From assembly GCF_020525925.1 (NCBI RefSeq), contig NZ_CP084876.1, positions 5,146,001-5,210,000 of the forward strand: a DNA stretch of 64,000 nt, given 5' to 3'. Source of the DNA: Klebsiella quasipneumoniae subsp. quasipneumoniae. GTDB taxonomy: Bacteria > Pseudomonadota > Gammaproteobacteria > Enterobacterales > Enterobacteriaceae. Below the pieces are notes generated by a model. That model was not told where the DNA came from, searched no databases, and worked only from the letters and a program-made list of their open reading frames with translations. Positions 11,388 to 22,288 of the stretch are shown in pieces (positions within the stretch are counted from its first letter, which is position 1; each line of letters opens with the position of its first letter). Made by a program: the position numbers and the translations under genes.

Positions 11388-11627
11388 AACGCATGTGCTC
11401 TCAGCATAGTTAATCCGGGAAGTATAGCGATGATGCCCCAACTCCAGAAGGGGAAAAGCAGAACATTACAAATTTATTGTATAGATTTTAGTCTGTTAAA
11501 GCTGTCTCCGCCTGCTGTCCGGCGCCATTATACGACAATTTTCGTCCCGCTTTCTCTGTCTCTGGATCATACAAATCCCAAAATGAAAACGCCACGCAAA
11601 GGCGTGGCGTTTTTGGCTTTTTTTACC
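11388..11627. promoter_or_regulatory. rho-wecA intergenic region, probable wec operon promoter region
   Basis: These 240 bases hold no protein gene that I can support. The rho-side 45 bases contain the rho terminator. The rest is AT-richer than its surroundings and should carry the wec promoter upstream of the GTG at 11387. I could not pick a convincing -35/-10 pair. The assignment is from position only. Confidence 0.4.
11584..11618 (-). terminator. Intrinsic terminator after rho
   Basis: On the minus strand, just after the rho stop, a GC-rich hairpin is formed by AACGCCACGC and GCGTGGCGTT around a short AAAG-type loop. The sequence around it is rich in T and A on both sides, so it could act in both directions. 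It separates rho from wecA. Confidence 0.75.
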
Positions 11628-12887
11628 TTACGAGCGCTTCATCATATCGAAGAAGTCATCATTCGTCTTAGTCATTGCCAGTTTATTAATGAGGAACTCC
11701 ATCGCGTCGATCTCACCCATCGGATGGATAATTTTGCGCAGGATCCACATTTTCTGCAGCTCTTCCTGAGTGGTGAGCAGCTCTTCTTTACGCGTACCGG
11801 AACGGTTGTAATCGATAGCCGGGAAGACGCGTTTTTCGGCAATCTTACGAGAGAGGTGCAGCTCCATGTTACCGGTGCCTTTAAACTCTTCGTAGATAAC
11901 TTCATCCATTTTGGAGCCGGTGTCGATCAGCGCCGTGGCGATGATGGTCAGGCTGCCGCCCTCTTCGACGTTGCGCGCCGCACCGAAGAAACGCTTCGGA
12001 CGGTGCAGGGCGTTGGCGTCCACACCACCGGTCAGCACTTTACCGGAAGCCGGGACCACGGTGTTGTAGGCGCGCGCCAGACGGGTAATGGAGTCAAGCA
12101 GGATGATAACGTCTTTCTTGTGTTCAACCAGACGTTTCGCTTTCTCGATAACCATCTCAGCAACCTGAACGTGACGGGATGCCGGTTCGTCGAAGGTGGA
12201 AGCAACCACTTCACCTTTCACCAGACGCTGCATCTCGGTCACTTCTTCCGGACGTTCGTCGATCAGCAGCACCATCAGCACGCAGTCCGGATGGTTATAA
12301 GCGATGCTCTGCGCGATGTTCTGCAGCAGCATGGTTTTACCGGCTTTCGGCGGCGCGACGATCAGACCACGCTGGCCGCGGCCAATCGGGGAAGCCAGAT
12401 CCAGTACGCGAGCGGTTAAGTCTTCGGTAGAACCGTTACCACGCTCCATACGCAGACGAGAATTCGCGTGCAGCGGCGTTAAGTTCTCGAACAGGATCTT
12501 GTTACGGGCGTTTTCCGGCTTGTCGTAGTTAACTTCGTTAACTTTCAGCAGCGCAAAGTAACGCTCACCCTCTTTCGGAGGACGAATCTTACCGGAAATG
12601 GTGTCACCAGTGCGGAGGTTGAAACGGCGGATTTGGCTGGGGGATACGTAGATGTCGTCAGGGCCGGCGAGGTAGGAGCTGTCTGCGGAGCGGAGGAATC
12701 CAAATCCATCCTGCAGTATCTCCAGTACGCCGTCGCCAAAGATATCTTCGCCACTCTTCGAATGCTGCTTGAGGATGGCAAAAATAATATCCTGCTTACG
12801 CATACGAGCCAGGTTTTCCAGCCCCATATTTTCGCCGAGAGTAATCAGCTCAGAAACCGGCGTATTCTTTAATTCGGTAAGATTCAT
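11628..12887 (-). CDS. rho: Transcription termination factor Rho
   Basis: Hexameric RNA-dependent ATPase/helicase that ends transcription at C-rich unstructured RNA. The start at the ATG at 12887 ([15 protein letters not shown]) gives 419 residues, exactly the E. coli length; longer in-frame reading to 12959 is not conserved. An N-terminal helix bundle and cold-shock RNA-binding domain span about residues 1-125. Walker A APPKAGKT is near residues 178-185 and Walker [12 protein letters not shown] near 260. It lies downstream of rhoL, whose region carries the known autoregulation. Confidence 0.98.
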   Translation of the reverse strand: MNLTELKNTPVSELITLGENMGLENLARMRKQDIIFAILKQHSKSGEDIFGDGVLEILQDGFGFLRSADSSYLAGPDDIYVSPSQIRRFNLRTGDTISGKIRPPKEGERYFALLKVNEVNYDKPENARNKILFENLTPLHANSRLRMERGNGSTEDLTARVLDLASPIGRGQRGLIVAPPKAGKTMLLQNIAQSIAYNHPDCVLMVLLIDERPEEVTEMQRLVKGEVVASTFDEPASRHVQVAEMVIEKAKRLVEHKKDVIILLDSITRLARAYNTVVPASGKVLTGGVDANALHRPKRFFGAARNVEEGGSLTIIATALIDTGSKMDEVIYEEFKGTGNMELHLSRKIAEKRVFPAIDYNRSGTRKEELLTTQEELQKMWILRKIIHPMGEIDAMEFLINKLAMTKTNDDFFDMMKRS

Positions 12888-12974
12888 AGTGGTGTGGGTT
12901 CTTAAACTCGGGGTAAATCTCGAACTTAATGTTGTGAATGGTATGGCAGGAACTTCCATGCCTGTTAACGGCCT

Positions 12975-13070
12975 TCATCTCGTGTCTGTACGTCGCCTGG
13001 TCACAGGAAAGAACGCAGAACTGAAACGACTAGACGGAATGAGTGAAAAGCCCGGAATTAATAGCTTCAC
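12975..13070 (-). CDS. rhoL: rho operon leader peptide RhoL (GTG start)
   Basis: A 31-residue frame beginning at a GTG (KLLIPGF...) and ending RRRTDTR lies 87 bases upstream of rho. Its core SRFSSAFFPVTR closely resembles the E. coli RhoL core CRFSSAYSPVTR, and the length is similar (33 residues in E. coli). The N-terminal third has diverged and the start codon is GTG rather than ATG. A role in rho autoregulation is inferred from position. No clear ribosome binding site precedes it. Confidence 0.55.
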   Translation of the reverse strand: MKLLIPGFSLIPSSRFSSAFFPVTRRRTDTR

Positions 13071-13164
13071 GCGCGTTTTTTGCGGGATGCTTCGGGTAAA
13101 ACAAGATTCAAACAAGGTATGTTTAAAACGAAGTCTGTGGATTAACTTAGCACGACTCCAGCCG

Positions 13165-13203
13165 GGCGTCCAGAGTTCCGCAAAAAATAGGAATCTGGAC
13201 GCC
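13165..13203 (-). terminator. Inverted repeat between trxA and rhoL
   Basis: GGCGTCCAGA at 13165-13174 and its exact complement TCTGGACGCC at 13194-13203 bracket a 19-base, A/T-containing loop, just downstream of the trxA stop. It has no T-tract after the stem on the minus strand, so it may be a weak terminator, an mRNA-stabilising hairpin or part of the rho promoter region. Confidence 0.45.
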
Positions 13204-13218
13204 GGAACAGCAATTCGC

Positions 13219-13548
13219 TTACGCCAGGTTGGCGTCGAGGAACTCTTTCAGCTGACCCTTGGACAGTGCGCCGACTTTGGTGGCCGCCACTTCGCCGTTT
13301 TTGAACAGCAGCAGGGTTGGGATGCCGCGAATGCCGTACTTCGGCGCGGTGCCCGGGTTCTGGTCGATGTTCAGCTTAGCTACGGTCAGTTTGCCCTGAT
13401 ACTCTTCAGCGATCTCATCCAGAATCGGGGCGATCATTTTGCACGGACCACACCACTCTGCCCAGAAATCGACGAGGGTCAGCCCGTCAGCCTTGAGTAC
13501 GTCCGTGTCAAAACTGTCGTCAGTCAGGTGAATAATTTTATCGCTCAT
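13219..13548 (-). CDS. trxA: Thioredoxin 1
   Basis: Small dithiol oxidoreductase of the cytoplasm that reduces ribonucleotide reductase, methionine sulfoxide reductases and PAPS reductase. The ATG at 13548 ([17 protein letters not shown]) gives 109 residues, the E. coli length. The active site WCGPC is at residues 32-36 and the cis-proline loop GIPT near residue 75. It lies upstream of rhoL-rho on the same strand and is divergent from rhlB. Confidence 0.98.
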   Translation of the reverse strand: MSDKIIHLTDDSFDTDVLKADGLTLVDFWAEWCGPCKMIAPILDEIAEEYQGKLTVAKLNIDQNPGTAPKYGIRGIPTLLLFKNGEVAATKVGALSKGQLKEFLDANLA

Positions 13549-13890
13549 ATTTAACTCCACAGGAATAAGCCTGGTGTGTTGGTGTCGTAGCCATCAACGA
13601 CGCGCTGCGGCTACGTTATGCACGCTATTCTTCAGGATACCTCAATTCTCTGGTCTGCCAACTGGCGCGATCCCTCATGGACCCACCCTTTGACGCCAGG
13701 GTCACCTGAACGCGCACTGCATATTGCAGATTTATCGCTCCCGGCTCGCTTAGTGGTCTAAGCTATCCTGGATTCGTTCAGTTACCGTAGACGTACCTTG
13801 AATAATTTCGTACACCGCCAACGAAAGGTTGACGTTATTTCACCGGATACGCTTTCTTAATGCAATAGTTAGCTGATATTCTACCACACT
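13549..13890. promoter_or_regulatory. trxA-rhlB divergent intergenic region
   Basis: These 342 bases separate the divergent trxA and rhlB starts and must hold both promoters. A purine-rich TCCTGTGGAG lies just upstream of trxA on the minus strand and is a likely ribosome binding site. I find no RNA gene or conserved small ORF. Promoter elements could not be assigned with confidence. Confidence 0.4.
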
Positions 13891-15156
13891 ATGAGCAAAA
13901 CACATTTAACAGAACAGAAGTTTTCCGACTTCGCCCTGCACCCGGCAGTCATTGAAGCCCTTGAAAAGAAAGGGTTTCATAATTGCACACCTATTCAGGC
14001 CCTCGCCCTTCCGCTGACGCTGGAAGGCCGCGATGTCGCCGGGCAGGCGCAAACCGGTACCGGTAAAACGATGGCGTTCCTGACGTCGACGTTTCATTAT
14101 CTTCTCTCTCACCCGGCTATCGCCGATCGCCAGGTTAACCAGCCGCGCGCGCTGATTATGGCGCCGACGCGTGAACTGGCGGTACAGATCCACGCGGACG
14201 CTGAACCGCTGGCGCAGGCCACCGGTCTGAAGCTGGGTCTGGCTTACGGCGGCGACGGCTACGATAAGCAGCTGAAAGTGCTGGAAAGCGGCGTCGATAT
14301 TCTGATCGGTACCACCGGTCGTCTGATCGATTACGCGAAGCAAAACCACATTAACCTCGGCGCCATTCAGGTCGTCGTGCTGGACGAAGCCGATCGCATG
14401 TACGATCTCGGCTTTATTAAAGATATCCGCTGGCTGTTCCGCCGCATGCCGCCGGCCACTCAGCGTCTGAACATGCTGTTCTCCGCGACGCTTTCTTATC
14501 GCGTACGCGAACTGGCGTTCGAACAAATGAACAACGCCGAGTACGTTGAAGTCGAGCCGGAACAGAAAACGGGCCACCGTATTAAAGAAGAGCTCTTCTA
14601 CCCGTCCAACGAAGAAAAAATGCGCCTGCTGCAGACGCTGCTGGAAGAAGAGTGGCCCGATCGCGCCATCGTCTTCGCCAATACCAAGCATCGTTGTGAA
14701 GATATCTGGGGCCATCTCGCCGCCGACGGCCATCGCGTAGGTCTGCTGACCGGCGACGTGGCGCAGAAAAAACGTCTGCGGATTCTCGAAGAATTTACCC
14801 GCGGCGACCTTGATATTCTGGTCGCGACTGACGTTGCCGCTCGTGGCTTGCACATTCCGGCCGTGACCCACGTCTTTAACTACGATCTGCCGGACGACTG
14901 CGAAGATTACGTTCACCGCATTGGCCGTACCGGTCGCGCTGGCGCCAGCGGTCACTCCATCAGCCTCGCCTGCGAAGAGTATGCGCTGAACCTGCCGGCT
15001 ATCGAAACCTATATTGGTCACTCAATTCCGGTCAGCAAGTACAACCCGGACGCGCTGATGACCGACCTGCCTAAGCCGCTGCGACTGACCCGTGCGCGTC
15101 CAGGCAACGGCCCGCGCCGCAGCGGTCCACCGCGCAATCGTCGTCGTTCAGGTTAA
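13891..15156 (+). CDS. rhlB: ATP-dependent RNA helicase RhlB
   Basis: DEAD-box helicase that unwinds structured RNA for the RNase E degradosome in the cytoplasm. The product is 421 residues. Motif I AQTGTGKT lies near residues 53-60, motif Ia PTRELA near 90, motif II DEAD near 165, motif III SAT near 197 and motif [12 protein letters not shown] near 345. The arginine-rich C-terminal tail is typical of RhlB. It starts [18 protein letters not shown] and is followed by gppA on the same strand. Confidence 0.97.
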   Translation: MSKTHLTEQKFSDFALHPAVIEALEKKGFHNCTPIQALALPLTLEGRDVAGQAQTGTGKTMAFLTSTFHYLLSHPAIADRQVNQPRALIMAPTRELAVQIHADAEPLAQATGLKLGLAYGGDGYDKQLKVLESGVDILIGTTGRLIDYAKQNHINLGAIQVVVLDEADRMYDLGFIKDIRWLFRRMPPATQRLNMLFSATLSYRVRELAFEQMNNAEYVEVEPEQKTGHRIKEELFYPSNEEKMRLLQTLLEEEWPDRAIVFANTKHRCEDIWGHLAADGHRVGLLTGDVAQKKRLRILEEFTRGDLDILVATDVAARGLHIPAVTHVFNYDLPDDCEDYVHRIGRTGRAGASGHSISLACEEYALNLPAIETYIGHSIPVSKYNPDALMTDLPKPLRLTRARPGNGPRRSGPPRNRRRSG

Positions 15157-15273
15157 GAACTCTATGCTATACGCTCAATCATTCAGAATCTGCCAGGGCG
15201 CGTTTCCCCGGCAACCCGCTCAGTTACACGGATTGGGCACAAGCGCCCCGTCGACCAGGGAGCCTTCTGAACG

Positions 15274-16764
15274 ATGAAGAGCATGAGCTCCACCTCGCTG
15301 TATGCCGCCATTGATTTGGGCTCCAACAGTTTCCATATGTTGGTGGTGCGCGAGGTGGCTGGCAGTATCCAGACGCTGAGCCGCATTAAGCGCAAAGTTC
15401 GTCTGGCCGCCGGCCTGAATAGCGACAACACGCTCTCCGCAGAAGCGATGGAGCGCGGCTGGCAGTGCTTACGCCTGTTTGCCGAACGCCTGCAGGATAT
15501 TCCGCCGGCGCAAATCCGCGTCGTGGCCACCGCCACGCTGCGTCTTGCCGTCAATGCCGGCGAATTTCTGGCGAAAGCGCAGGAGATCCTCGGCAGTCCG
15601 GTACAGGTCATTAGCGGTGAAGAAGAAGCGCGCCTGATTTATCAGGGTGTCGCCCACACCACCGGCGGCGCCGATCAGCGTCTGGTGGTCGATATCGGCG
15701 GCGCCAGCACCGAACTGGTGACCGGCACCGGCGCGCAAACGACCTCGCTATTTAGCCTGTCGATGGGCTGTGTGACCTGGCTTGAACGCTATTTCGCCGA
15801 CCGCAGCCTGACGAAAGAGAATTTCGATCTTGCCGAGGCGGCCGCGCGTGAGGTGCTACTGCCCATCGCCGATGTGCTGCGCTATCACGGATGGAAAGTG
15901 TGCGTTGGCGCCTCCGGCACCGTTCAGGCTCTGCAGGAAATTATGATGGCGCAGGGGATGGATGAGCGGATCACCCTGACCAAACTCCAGCAGCTTAAAC
16001 AGCGCGCCATCCAGTGCGGACGCCTGGAAGAGCTGGAGATCGAAGGCTTAACCCTTGAGCGAGCGCTGGTGTTTCCGAGCGGGCTGGCGATCCTTATCGC
16101 TATCTTCAGCGAACTGAATATTCAGTGTATGACCCTCGCGGGCGGCGCATTACGGGAAGGGCTGGTGTATGGCATGCTGCATCTCTCCGTTGAACAGGAC
16201 ATCCGCAGCCGCACTCTGCGTAATATTCAGCGTCGTTTTATGATCGACACCGAACAGGCCCAGCGCGTCGCTGGTCTTGCCAGCCACCTGCTCAGCCAGC
16301 TGGACGGCTGCTGGGAACTGGATCCGCTGAGCCGCGATTTGCTCCTCAGCGCCTGTGCGTTGCATGAGATTGGCCTGAGCGTGGATTTTAAGCGCGCGCC
16401 GCAGCACGCGGCCTATCTGGTCAATAATCTCGACCTGCCCGGCTTTACCCCAGCGCAGAAGAAGCTGATTGCGACGCTGTTGCTTAACCAGACTAACGCC
16501 ATCGACCTCTCATCGCTTCATCAGCAGAACGCCGTCCCGCCGCGGGTTGCCGAACATCTTTGTCGCCTGCTGCGACTGGCGATACTCTTTGCCAGCCGGC
16601 GGCGTGACGATTTGCTGCCCGCCATCAATCTGGTGGCCGATGATGAAAAACTGTCCCTGACGCTGCCGGAAAACTGGCTGGATAATCACCCGCTTGGGGC
16701 TGAGCTGATCGAACAGGAATGCCAGTGGCAAAGCTATGTGCACTGGATGCTTGAGGTGAAGTAA
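15274..16764 (+). CDS. gppA: Guanosine-5'-triphosphate,3'-diphosphate pyrophosphatase
   Basis: Hydrolyses pppGpp to ppGpp and also acts on polyphosphate; a member of the Ppx/GppA family in the ASKHA fold. The product is 496 residues, against 494 in E. coli. [12 protein letters not shown] near residue 14 is the phosphate-binding motif, with [12 protein letters not shown] near residue 139. A second ATG at 15283 is possible, but an AGGGA lies at a usable distance upstream of the first. It lies downstream of rhlB and convergent with rep. Confidence 0.95.
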   Translation: MKSMSSTSLYAAIDLGSNSFHMLVVREVAGSIQTLSRIKRKVRLAAGLNSDNTLSAEAMERGWQCLRLFAERLQDIPPAQIRVVATATLRLAVNAGEFLAKAQEILGSPVQVISGEEEARLIYQGVAHTTGGADQRLVVDIGGASTELVTGTGAQTTSLFSLSMGCVTWLERYFADRSLTKENFDLAEAAAREVLLPIADVLRYHGWKVCVGASGTVQALQEIMMAQGMDERITLTKLQQLKQRAIQCGRLEELEIEGLTLERALVFPSGLAILIAIFSELNIQCMTLAGGALREGLVYGMLHLSVEQDIRSRTLRNIQRRFMIDTEQAQRVAGLASHLLSQLDGCWELDPLSRDLLLSACALHEIGLSVDFKRAPQHAAYLVNNLDLPGFTPAQKKLIATLLLNQTNAIDLSSLHQQNAVPPRVAEHLCRLLRLAILFASRRRDDLLPAINLVADDEKLSLTLPENWLDNHPLGAELIEQECQWQSYVHWMLEVK

Positions 16765-16777
16765 TACGCTGAACATT

Positions 16778-16809
16778 GCCGGGCGGCGGCTTCGCCTTAC
16801 CCGGCCTGC
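16778..16809. repeat. REP-type palindrome between gppA and rep
   Basis: GCCGGGCGGCGG, then TTCGCC, then TTACCCGGC forms an imperfect stem-loop of the enterobacterial REP (repetitive extragenic palindrome) type. It sits between the convergent stops of gppA and rep, the usual location for REPs. Confidence 0.75.
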
Positions 16810-16815
16810 TTATCG

Positions 16816-18840
16816 CTATCCTTTCTCTTTAGCTTTTGCCAGCATGGCGCGAATGTTCGCCACGTTAGCCTGTCCTTTATGCATTCGCTCTTCAGCGGTA
16901 ATCACTTTGCGCGCCTGCTCCCAAATCAGATCGTCCTGGGGTAGCTCGAGCAGGAAACGGCTCGGTTCCGGGCGCACCACCTCACCATACTGCCGGCGCT
17001 CCTTACAGAGCGTAAAGGTCAGCTCTTTCTGCGCACGGGTGATGCCCACGTAGGCTAACCGGCGCTCTTCATCGACGTTATCTTCATCAATGCTGCTCTG
17101 GTGCGGGAGCAATCCCTCCTCCATGCCCACCAGGTAAACATACGGGAACTCCAGCCCTTTTGAGGCATGGAGGGTCATCAGCTGCACCTGATCCAGCTCT
17201 TCATCCGATTCGCCGCGCTCCATCATGTCGCGCAGCGTAAAGCGGGTGACCACCTGCGTCAGGGTCATCGGCTCATCGATTTCGCTGCCTTCCAGCATCT
17301 CGGTCATCCAGGTGAACAGCTGGTTGACGTTTTTCATGCGCATTTCCGCGGCTTTCGGGCTGGGCGAGGTTTCATACAACCAGGATTCGTAATCAATCCC
17401 GCGGATCAAGTCGCGCACGGCGTTGACCGGCTCGCGTTCGGCCAGTTGCTGGATCTCGCGCAGCCAGTGGGTGAAGCGGGTGAGTGATTCATAGCCGCGC
17501 CCGGTCAGCATCTGGCTAAGACCCATATCAAAGCTGGCGGTGAACAATCCTTTGTTGCGGCCCATCGCCCACTCACCGAGCTTTTGCAGCGTCGCCGGGC
17601 CGATCTCGCGCTTCGGCGTGTTGACGATACGCAGAAAGGCGCTGTCGTCGTCCGGGTTGGTCAGCACGCGCAGATAGGCCAGCAGATCTTTAATTTCCGG
17701 GCGCGAGAAGAACGACGTGCCGCCGGAGATTTTGTACGGGATGCGGTTCTGCATCAGCATCTTTTCAAAGACCCGCGACTGGTGATTGCCGCGATAAAGG
17801 ATCGCGTAGTCTTTGTAATTGGTTTTATTGATAAAGTGGTGGGCGATCAGTTCCCCGGCCACGCGCTCCGCTTCATGATCTTCATTGTTGGCGGAGAGCA
17901 CTTTCAGCTCAGCGCCGTATCCCAGTTCGGAGAACAGACGCTTTTCAAAAACGTGCGGGTTGTTGGCGATCAGAATGTTAGCGGCTTTCAGAATACGCCC
18001 GGAGGAGCGATAGTTCTGCTCAAGCTTGATAACCTGCAGCGCCGGGAAGTCCTGGCTGAGCAGCACCAGGTTCTGTGGCCGCGCGCCGCGCCACGAGTAG
18101 ATCGACTGGTCATCGTCGCCTACCACGGTAAAACGCGCCCGCTGGCCCACCAGCAGCTTCACCAGCTCATACTGGCTGGTGTTGGTATCCTGATACTCAT
18201 CCACCAGCAGGTAGCGGATCTTATTCTGCCAGCGTTCGCGCACCTCCTCGTTGCGCTGCAGCAGCAGCGTCGGCAGCAGGATCAGATCGTCAAAATCGAG
18301 GACATTGCAGGCCTTCATATGCGCATCGTACAGCCCATAGCAGTGGGCGAAGATGCGGTCCCGTTCGCCTTTCGCACCCGCGGCGGCCTGGGCCGGGGTT
18401 TTCAGATCGTTTTTCCAGTTGGAGATCGTCGAGATCAACTGCTGGAGCACCACTTTGTCATCTTCGATCAACCCTTCGGTCAGCTCTTTGAGCAACGCCA
18501 CCTGGTCGGTATCGTCGAATAAGGAGAAGTTAGACTTCATGCCCAGCGCGGCGTATTCCCGCTTGATGATATCCAGCCCCAGGGTGTGGAAGGTGGAAAT
18601 CATCAGCCCGCGCGCCTCTTTGCGCCCCAGCGTTTGCCCAACGCGCTCTTTCATCTCGCGCGCGGCTTTGTTGGTAAAGGTCACGGCCGCGATATGGCGC
18701 GCCTGATAGCCGCAGCCGCGGATCAGGTGGGCGATTTTATTGGTGATCACGCGGGTCTTACCGGAGCCGGCGCCCGCCAGCACCAGGCACGGTCCGGTTA
18801 CAAATTCGACGGCTTGTTGTTGGCCAGGGTTTAAACGCAT
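16816..18840 (-). CDS. rep: ATP-dependent DNA helicase Rep
   Basis: 3'-5' superfamily 1A helicase that clears proteins from DNA ahead of the replisome and restarts stalled forks. The ATG at 18840 ([16 protein letters not shown]) gives 674 residues, against 673 in E. coli. A longer in-frame reading upstream would overlap the divergent parvulin gene and is rejected. Walker [10 protein letters not shown] is near residues 21-29, DEYQD near 215, [12 protein letters not shown] near 240 and YVGITRAQ near 600. Confidence 0.97.
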   Translation of the reverse strand: MRLNPGQQQAVEFVTGPCLVLAGAGSGKTRVITNKIAHLIRGCGYQARHIAAVTFTNKAAREMKERVGQTLGRKEARGLMISTFHTLGLDIIKREYAALGMKSNFSLFDDTDQVALLKELTEGLIEDDKVVLQQLISTISNWKNDLKTPAQAAAGAKGERDRIFAHCYGLYDAHMKACNVLDFDDLILLPTLLLQRNEEVRERWQNKIRYLLVDEYQDTNTSQYELVKLLVGQRARFTVVGDDDQSIYSWRGARPQNLVLLSQDFPALQVIKLEQNYRSSGRILKAANILIANNPHVFEKRLFSELGYGAELKVLSANNEDHEAERVAGELIAHHFINKTNYKDYAILYRGNHQSRVFEKMLMQNRIPYKISGGTSFFSRPEIKDLLAYLRVLTNPDDDSAFLRIVNTPKREIGPATLQKLGEWAMGRNKGLFTASFDMGLSQMLTGRGYESLTRFTHWLREIQQLAEREPVNAVRDLIRGIDYESWLYETSPSPKAAEMRMKNVNQLFTWMTEMLEGSEIDEPMTLTQVVTRFTLRDMMERGESDEELDQVQLMTLHASKGLEFPYVYLVGMEEGLLPHQSSIDEDNVDEERRLAYVGITRAQKELTFTLCKERRQYGEVVRPEPSRFLLELPQDDLIWEQARKVITAEERMHKGQANVANIRAMLAKAKEKG

Positions 18841-18952
18841 GGGAGTCTTGCTCAATCTTCGAACGGGGTGGGGATTGTAGCAGAAAGCGGAGCCGAGATT
18901 TACCGACTGATGGTAAAGTGAAGAAATCGCGATTAACCCATAGAGCAGAACC

Positions 18953-19566
<614 letters not shown>

Positions 19567-19567
19567 T

Positions 19568-19603
19568 AAAAAAACCCGGGGATCTTAATCTCCGGGTTTT
19601 TGC
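19568..19603 (+). terminator. Intrinsic terminator after ppiC
   Basis: ACCCGGGGAT and ATCTCCGGGT form a stem around CTTA and are followed by TTTTT. An A-run precedes the stem, so it may also work on the opposite strand. Confidence 0.85.
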
Positions 19604-19631
19604 CTGATGGCGCTTCGCTTATCAGGCCTAC
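19602..19631. repeat. REP-type palindrome after ppiC
   Basis: GCCTGATGGCGCTTCGC then TTATCAGGCC matches the enterobacterial REP pattern of a CTGAT/ATCAG stem with GCGCTTCGC loop. It lies directly after the ppiC terminator. Confidence 0.7.
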
Positions 19632-19651
19632 TAAACAAATTCATTCCTCTA

Positions 19652-19766
19652 TGGATTTCAGCTTGCCGGAAGGCGGCCAGGAAGTACACCCCCAGGAACA
19701 TAGATAACTATGTGACTGGGGTGTACGTACCGTAGCCAACGCATCGGCCAGTCGAAAGACGACGAG
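19652..19766. repeat. Palindromic intergenic element next to ilvC
   Basis: The core at 19684-19726 is a near-perfect hairpin: GTACACCCCCAG and CATAG on one side, CTATG and CTGGGGTGTAC on the other. Weaker outer arms extend over roughly 115 bases. Its centre (CCAGTCACATA on the minus strand, then TATG and TCCT) resembles the element at 32511-32632, and both resemble palindromic repeats that I recall from intergenic regions of several Enterobacterales. No ORF lies inside it. It abuts the ilvC stop. Confidence 0.6.
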
Positions 19767-19769
19767 GAA

Positions 19770-21245
19770 TTAGCCGGCAACCGCAATACGCTTCATATCG
19801 GTCATATAGCCACGCAGTTTGTGACCCACTTTCTCGATCTGGTGGCTGCGGATGGCTTCGTTGACATCACGCAGCTGGGCGTTGTCTACCGCGCCTTCGG
19901 CAATCGCCGTACCCAGGTCGCCAGTCTGCAGGGTGGTCATGAACTCTTTCAGCAGCGGTACGCAAGCGTAAGAGAACAGGTAGTTACCATATTCAGCGGT
20001 ATCGGAGATAACCACGTTCATCTCGTACAGACGCTTACGGGCGATGGTGTTGGCGATCAGCGGCAGCTCGTGCAGTGATTCGTAGTAAGCGGACTCTTCG
20101 ATGATGCCGGAATCGACCATGGTTTCGAACGCCAGCTCAACGCCTGCTTTCACCATCGCAATCATCAGAACGCCTTTATCGAAGTACTCCTGCTCGCCGA
20201 TTTTACCTTCATACTGCGGCGCGGTTTCGAACGCGGTTTTACCCGTCTCTTCACGCCAGGTCAGCAGTTTCTTATCGTCGTTCGCCCAGTCCGCCATCAT
20301 ACCGGAGGAGAATTCGCCGGAAATGATGTCGTCCATGTGTTTCTGGAACAGCGGCGCCATAATCTCTTTCAGCTGCTCGGAGAGCGCATAAGCGCGCAGT
20401 TTCGCCGGGTTAGAGAGGCGATCCATCATCAGGGTGATGCCGCCCTGCTTCAGCGCTTCGGTGATGGTTTCCCAGCCGAACTGAATCAGTTTTTCTGCAT
20501 ACGCCGGGTCGGTACCTTCCGCCACCAGCTTGTCGAAGCACAGCAGAGAACCCGCCTGCAGCATGCCGCAGAGGATGGTCTGCTCGCCCATCAGGTCAGA
20601 TTTCACTTCTGCCACGAAGGAAGACTCCAGGACGCCCGCACGGTGGCCGCCGGTCGCCGCTGCCCATGCTTTCGCAATGGCCATGCCTTCGCCTTTCGGG
20701 TCATTTTCCGGGTGTACCGCGATAAGCGTCGGTACGCCGAAACCGCGTTTGTACTCTTCACGCACTTCGGTACCCGGGCACTTCGGCGCCACCATCACCA
20801 CGGTGATGTCTTTACGGATCTGCTCGCCCACTTCCACGATGTTGAAGCCGTGGGAGTAGCCCAGCGCCGCGCCGTCTTTCATCAGCGGCTGTACGGAGCG
20901 CACAACGTCAGAGTGCTGTTTGTCCGGGGTCAGGTTAACCACCAGGTCCGCCTGTGGGATCAGCTCTTCATAAGTGCCGACTTTAAAACCGTTTTCGGTC
21001 GCTTTACGCCAGGAGGCGCGCTTCTCGGCGATCGCTTCTTTGCGCAGCGCATAGGAGATATCCAGGCCGGAGTCACGCATGTTCAGACCCTGGTTCAGAC
21101 CCTGCGCGCCGCAGCCGACGATGACCACTTTTTTACCCTGAAGGTAGCTGGCGCCATCGGCGAATTCGTCGCGCGCCATAAAGCGGCATTTGCCCAGCTG
21201 TGCCAGCTGCTGGCGCAGGTTCAGTGTATTAAAGTAGTTAGCCAT
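19770..21245 (-). CDS. ilvC: Ketol-acid reductoisomerase (class II)
   Basis: Second common step of isoleucine and valine synthesis: Mg-dependent alkyl migration and NADPH reduction of acetolactate or acetohydroxybutyrate. The ATG at 21245 ([18 protein letters not shown]) gives 491 residues, the length of the long enterobacterial class II enzyme with a duplicated C-terminal knotted domain. The NADPH loop [14 protein letters not shown] is near residue 40. It is transcribed divergently from ilvY, its activator. Confidence 0.98.
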   Translation of the reverse strand: MANYFNTLNLRQQLAQLGKCRFMARDEFADGASYLQGKKVVIVGCGAQGLNQGLNMRDSGLDISYALRKEAIAEKRASWRKATENGFKVGTYEELIPQADLVVNLTPDKQHSDVVRSVQPLMKDGAALGYSHGFNIVEVGEQIRKDITVVMVAPKCPGTEVREEYKRGFGVPTLIAVHPENDPKGEGMAIAKAWAAATGGHRAGVLESSFVAEVKSDLMGEQTILCGMLQAGSLLCFDKLVAEGTDPAYAEKLIQFGWETITEALKQGGITLMMDRLSNPAKLRAYALSEQLKEIMAPLFQKHMDDIISGEFSSGMMADWANDDKKLLTWREETGKTAFETAPQYEGKIGEQEYFDKGVLMIAMVKAGVELAFETMVDSGIIEESAYYESLHELPLIANTIARKRLYEMNVVISDTAEYGNYLFSYACVPLLKEFMTTLQTGDLGTAIAEGAVDNAQLRDVNEAIRSHQIEKVGHKLRGYMTDMKRIAVAG

Positions 21246-21397
21246 GTCTGTAACTCCGTGATGTTGTGTCGTGCTTATTGTTCGGTTCGCTTTTGCGAGA
21301 ATGAACTTACTATATGACAGGAATTTTATTGCGGAAATTGATATATTCACAACGTCACGTTGCATTTTATGAAATACAAAACCGGGGAGTACGCGCC
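21246..21397. promoter_or_regulatory. ilvY: ilvC-ilvY divergent control region (IlvY operator)
   Basis: These 152 bases separate the divergent ilvC and ilvY starts. In E. coli the same interval holds two tandem IlvY operators and both promoters, and acetolactate-type inducers activate ilvC. TTGC and GCAA half-site-like motifs (TTGCGGAAATTG at about 21329 and CGTTGCATTTTATG at about 21358) are visible, but I cannot define the operators exactly. Confidence 0.6.
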
Positions 21398-22288
21398 GTG
21401 GATTTACGCGATCTGAAAACCTTTCTGCATCTGGCGGAAAGCCGCCATTTTGGCCGCAGCGCGCGGGCCATGCACGTCAGCCCGTCGACGCTTTCGCGCC
21501 AGATCCAGCGCCTGGAAGAGGACCTCGGCCAGCCGCTGTTCGTGCGAGATAATCGCACGGTGACCCTGACCGAAGCCGGGGAAGAGTTACGCACCTTTGC
21601 CCAGCAGACTTTACTGCAGTATCAGCAGCTTCGCCACGCCATCGATCAGCAGGGCCCTTCGCTCTCCGGCGAGCTGCACATCTTCTGCTCTGTCACCGCC
21701 GCCTATAGCCATCTGCCGCCGATCCTCGACCGCTTTCGCGCCGCGCATCCCTCGGTAGAGATCAAGCTGTCGACCGGCGATGCCGCCGACGCCATGGAGA
21801 AGGTGGTCACCGGCGAAGCCGACCTGGCGATTGCCGGTAAGCCGGAGACCCTGCCAGGGTCGGTGGCGTTTTCGATGCTGGAGAACCTCGCCGTGGTGTT
21901 AATTGCCCCGGCCCTTCCCTGCCCGGTGCGCAACCAGGTGACCGTCGAGCGTCCGGACTGGTCGACAGTGCCGTTTATCATGGCTGACCAGGGGCCGGTA
22001 CGTCGGCGTATCGAGCTGTGGTTTCGACGGCATAAAATCAGCAATCCGTCGATCTACGCCACCGTCGGGGGCCACGAAGCGATGGTGTCGATGGTCGCCC
22101 TGGGATGCGGCGTGGCGCTGCTGCCGGAAGTGGTGCTGGAGAACAGCCCGGAGCCGGTACGCAACAGGGTGATGATTCTGGAGCGCAGCGATGAGCAAAC
22201 CCCGTTCGAGCTCGGCGTTTGCGCACAAAAAAAGCGGCTGCATGAGCCGCTTATTGATGCTTTCTGGAAAATCCTGCCGAACCACTAG
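21398..22288 (+). CDS. ilvY: LysR-family activator of ilvC, IlvY
   Basis: Positive regulator of ilvC that responds to acetolactate and acetohydroxybutyrate. The GTG at 21398 (then [20 protein letters not shown]) gives 296 residues, against 297 in E. coli. The N-terminal winged HTH covers residues 1-60 ([20 protein letters not shown]), and the C-terminal effector domain follows. An AGGGG-like purine run lies about ten bases before the GTG. Its stop overlaps the convergent ilvA stop by four bases. Confidence 0.96.
   Translation: MDLRDLKTFLHLAESRHFGRSARAMHVSPSTLSRQIQRLEEDLGQPLFVRDNRTVTLTEAGEELRTFAQQTLLQYQQLRHAIDQQGPSLSGELHIFCSVTAAYSHLPPILDRFRAAHPSVEIKLSTGDAADAMEKVVTGEADLAIAGKPETLPGSVAFSMLENLAVVLIAPALPCPVRNQVTVERPDWSTVPFIMADQGPVRRRIELWFRRHKISNPSIYATVGGHEAMVSMVALGCGVALLPEVVLENSPEPVRNRVMILERSDEQTPFELGVCAQKKRLHEPLIDAFWKILPNH

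Noticed and set aside
17584..18522. Plus-strand open frame of 312 codons opposite rep
   Set aside because: It lies wholly inside rep in antisense, with composition typical of a GC-rich shadow frame.
20337..21317. Plus-strand open frame of 326 codons opposite ilvC
   Set aside because: It is antisense to ilvC, which is conserved throughout, and has no recognisable domain.
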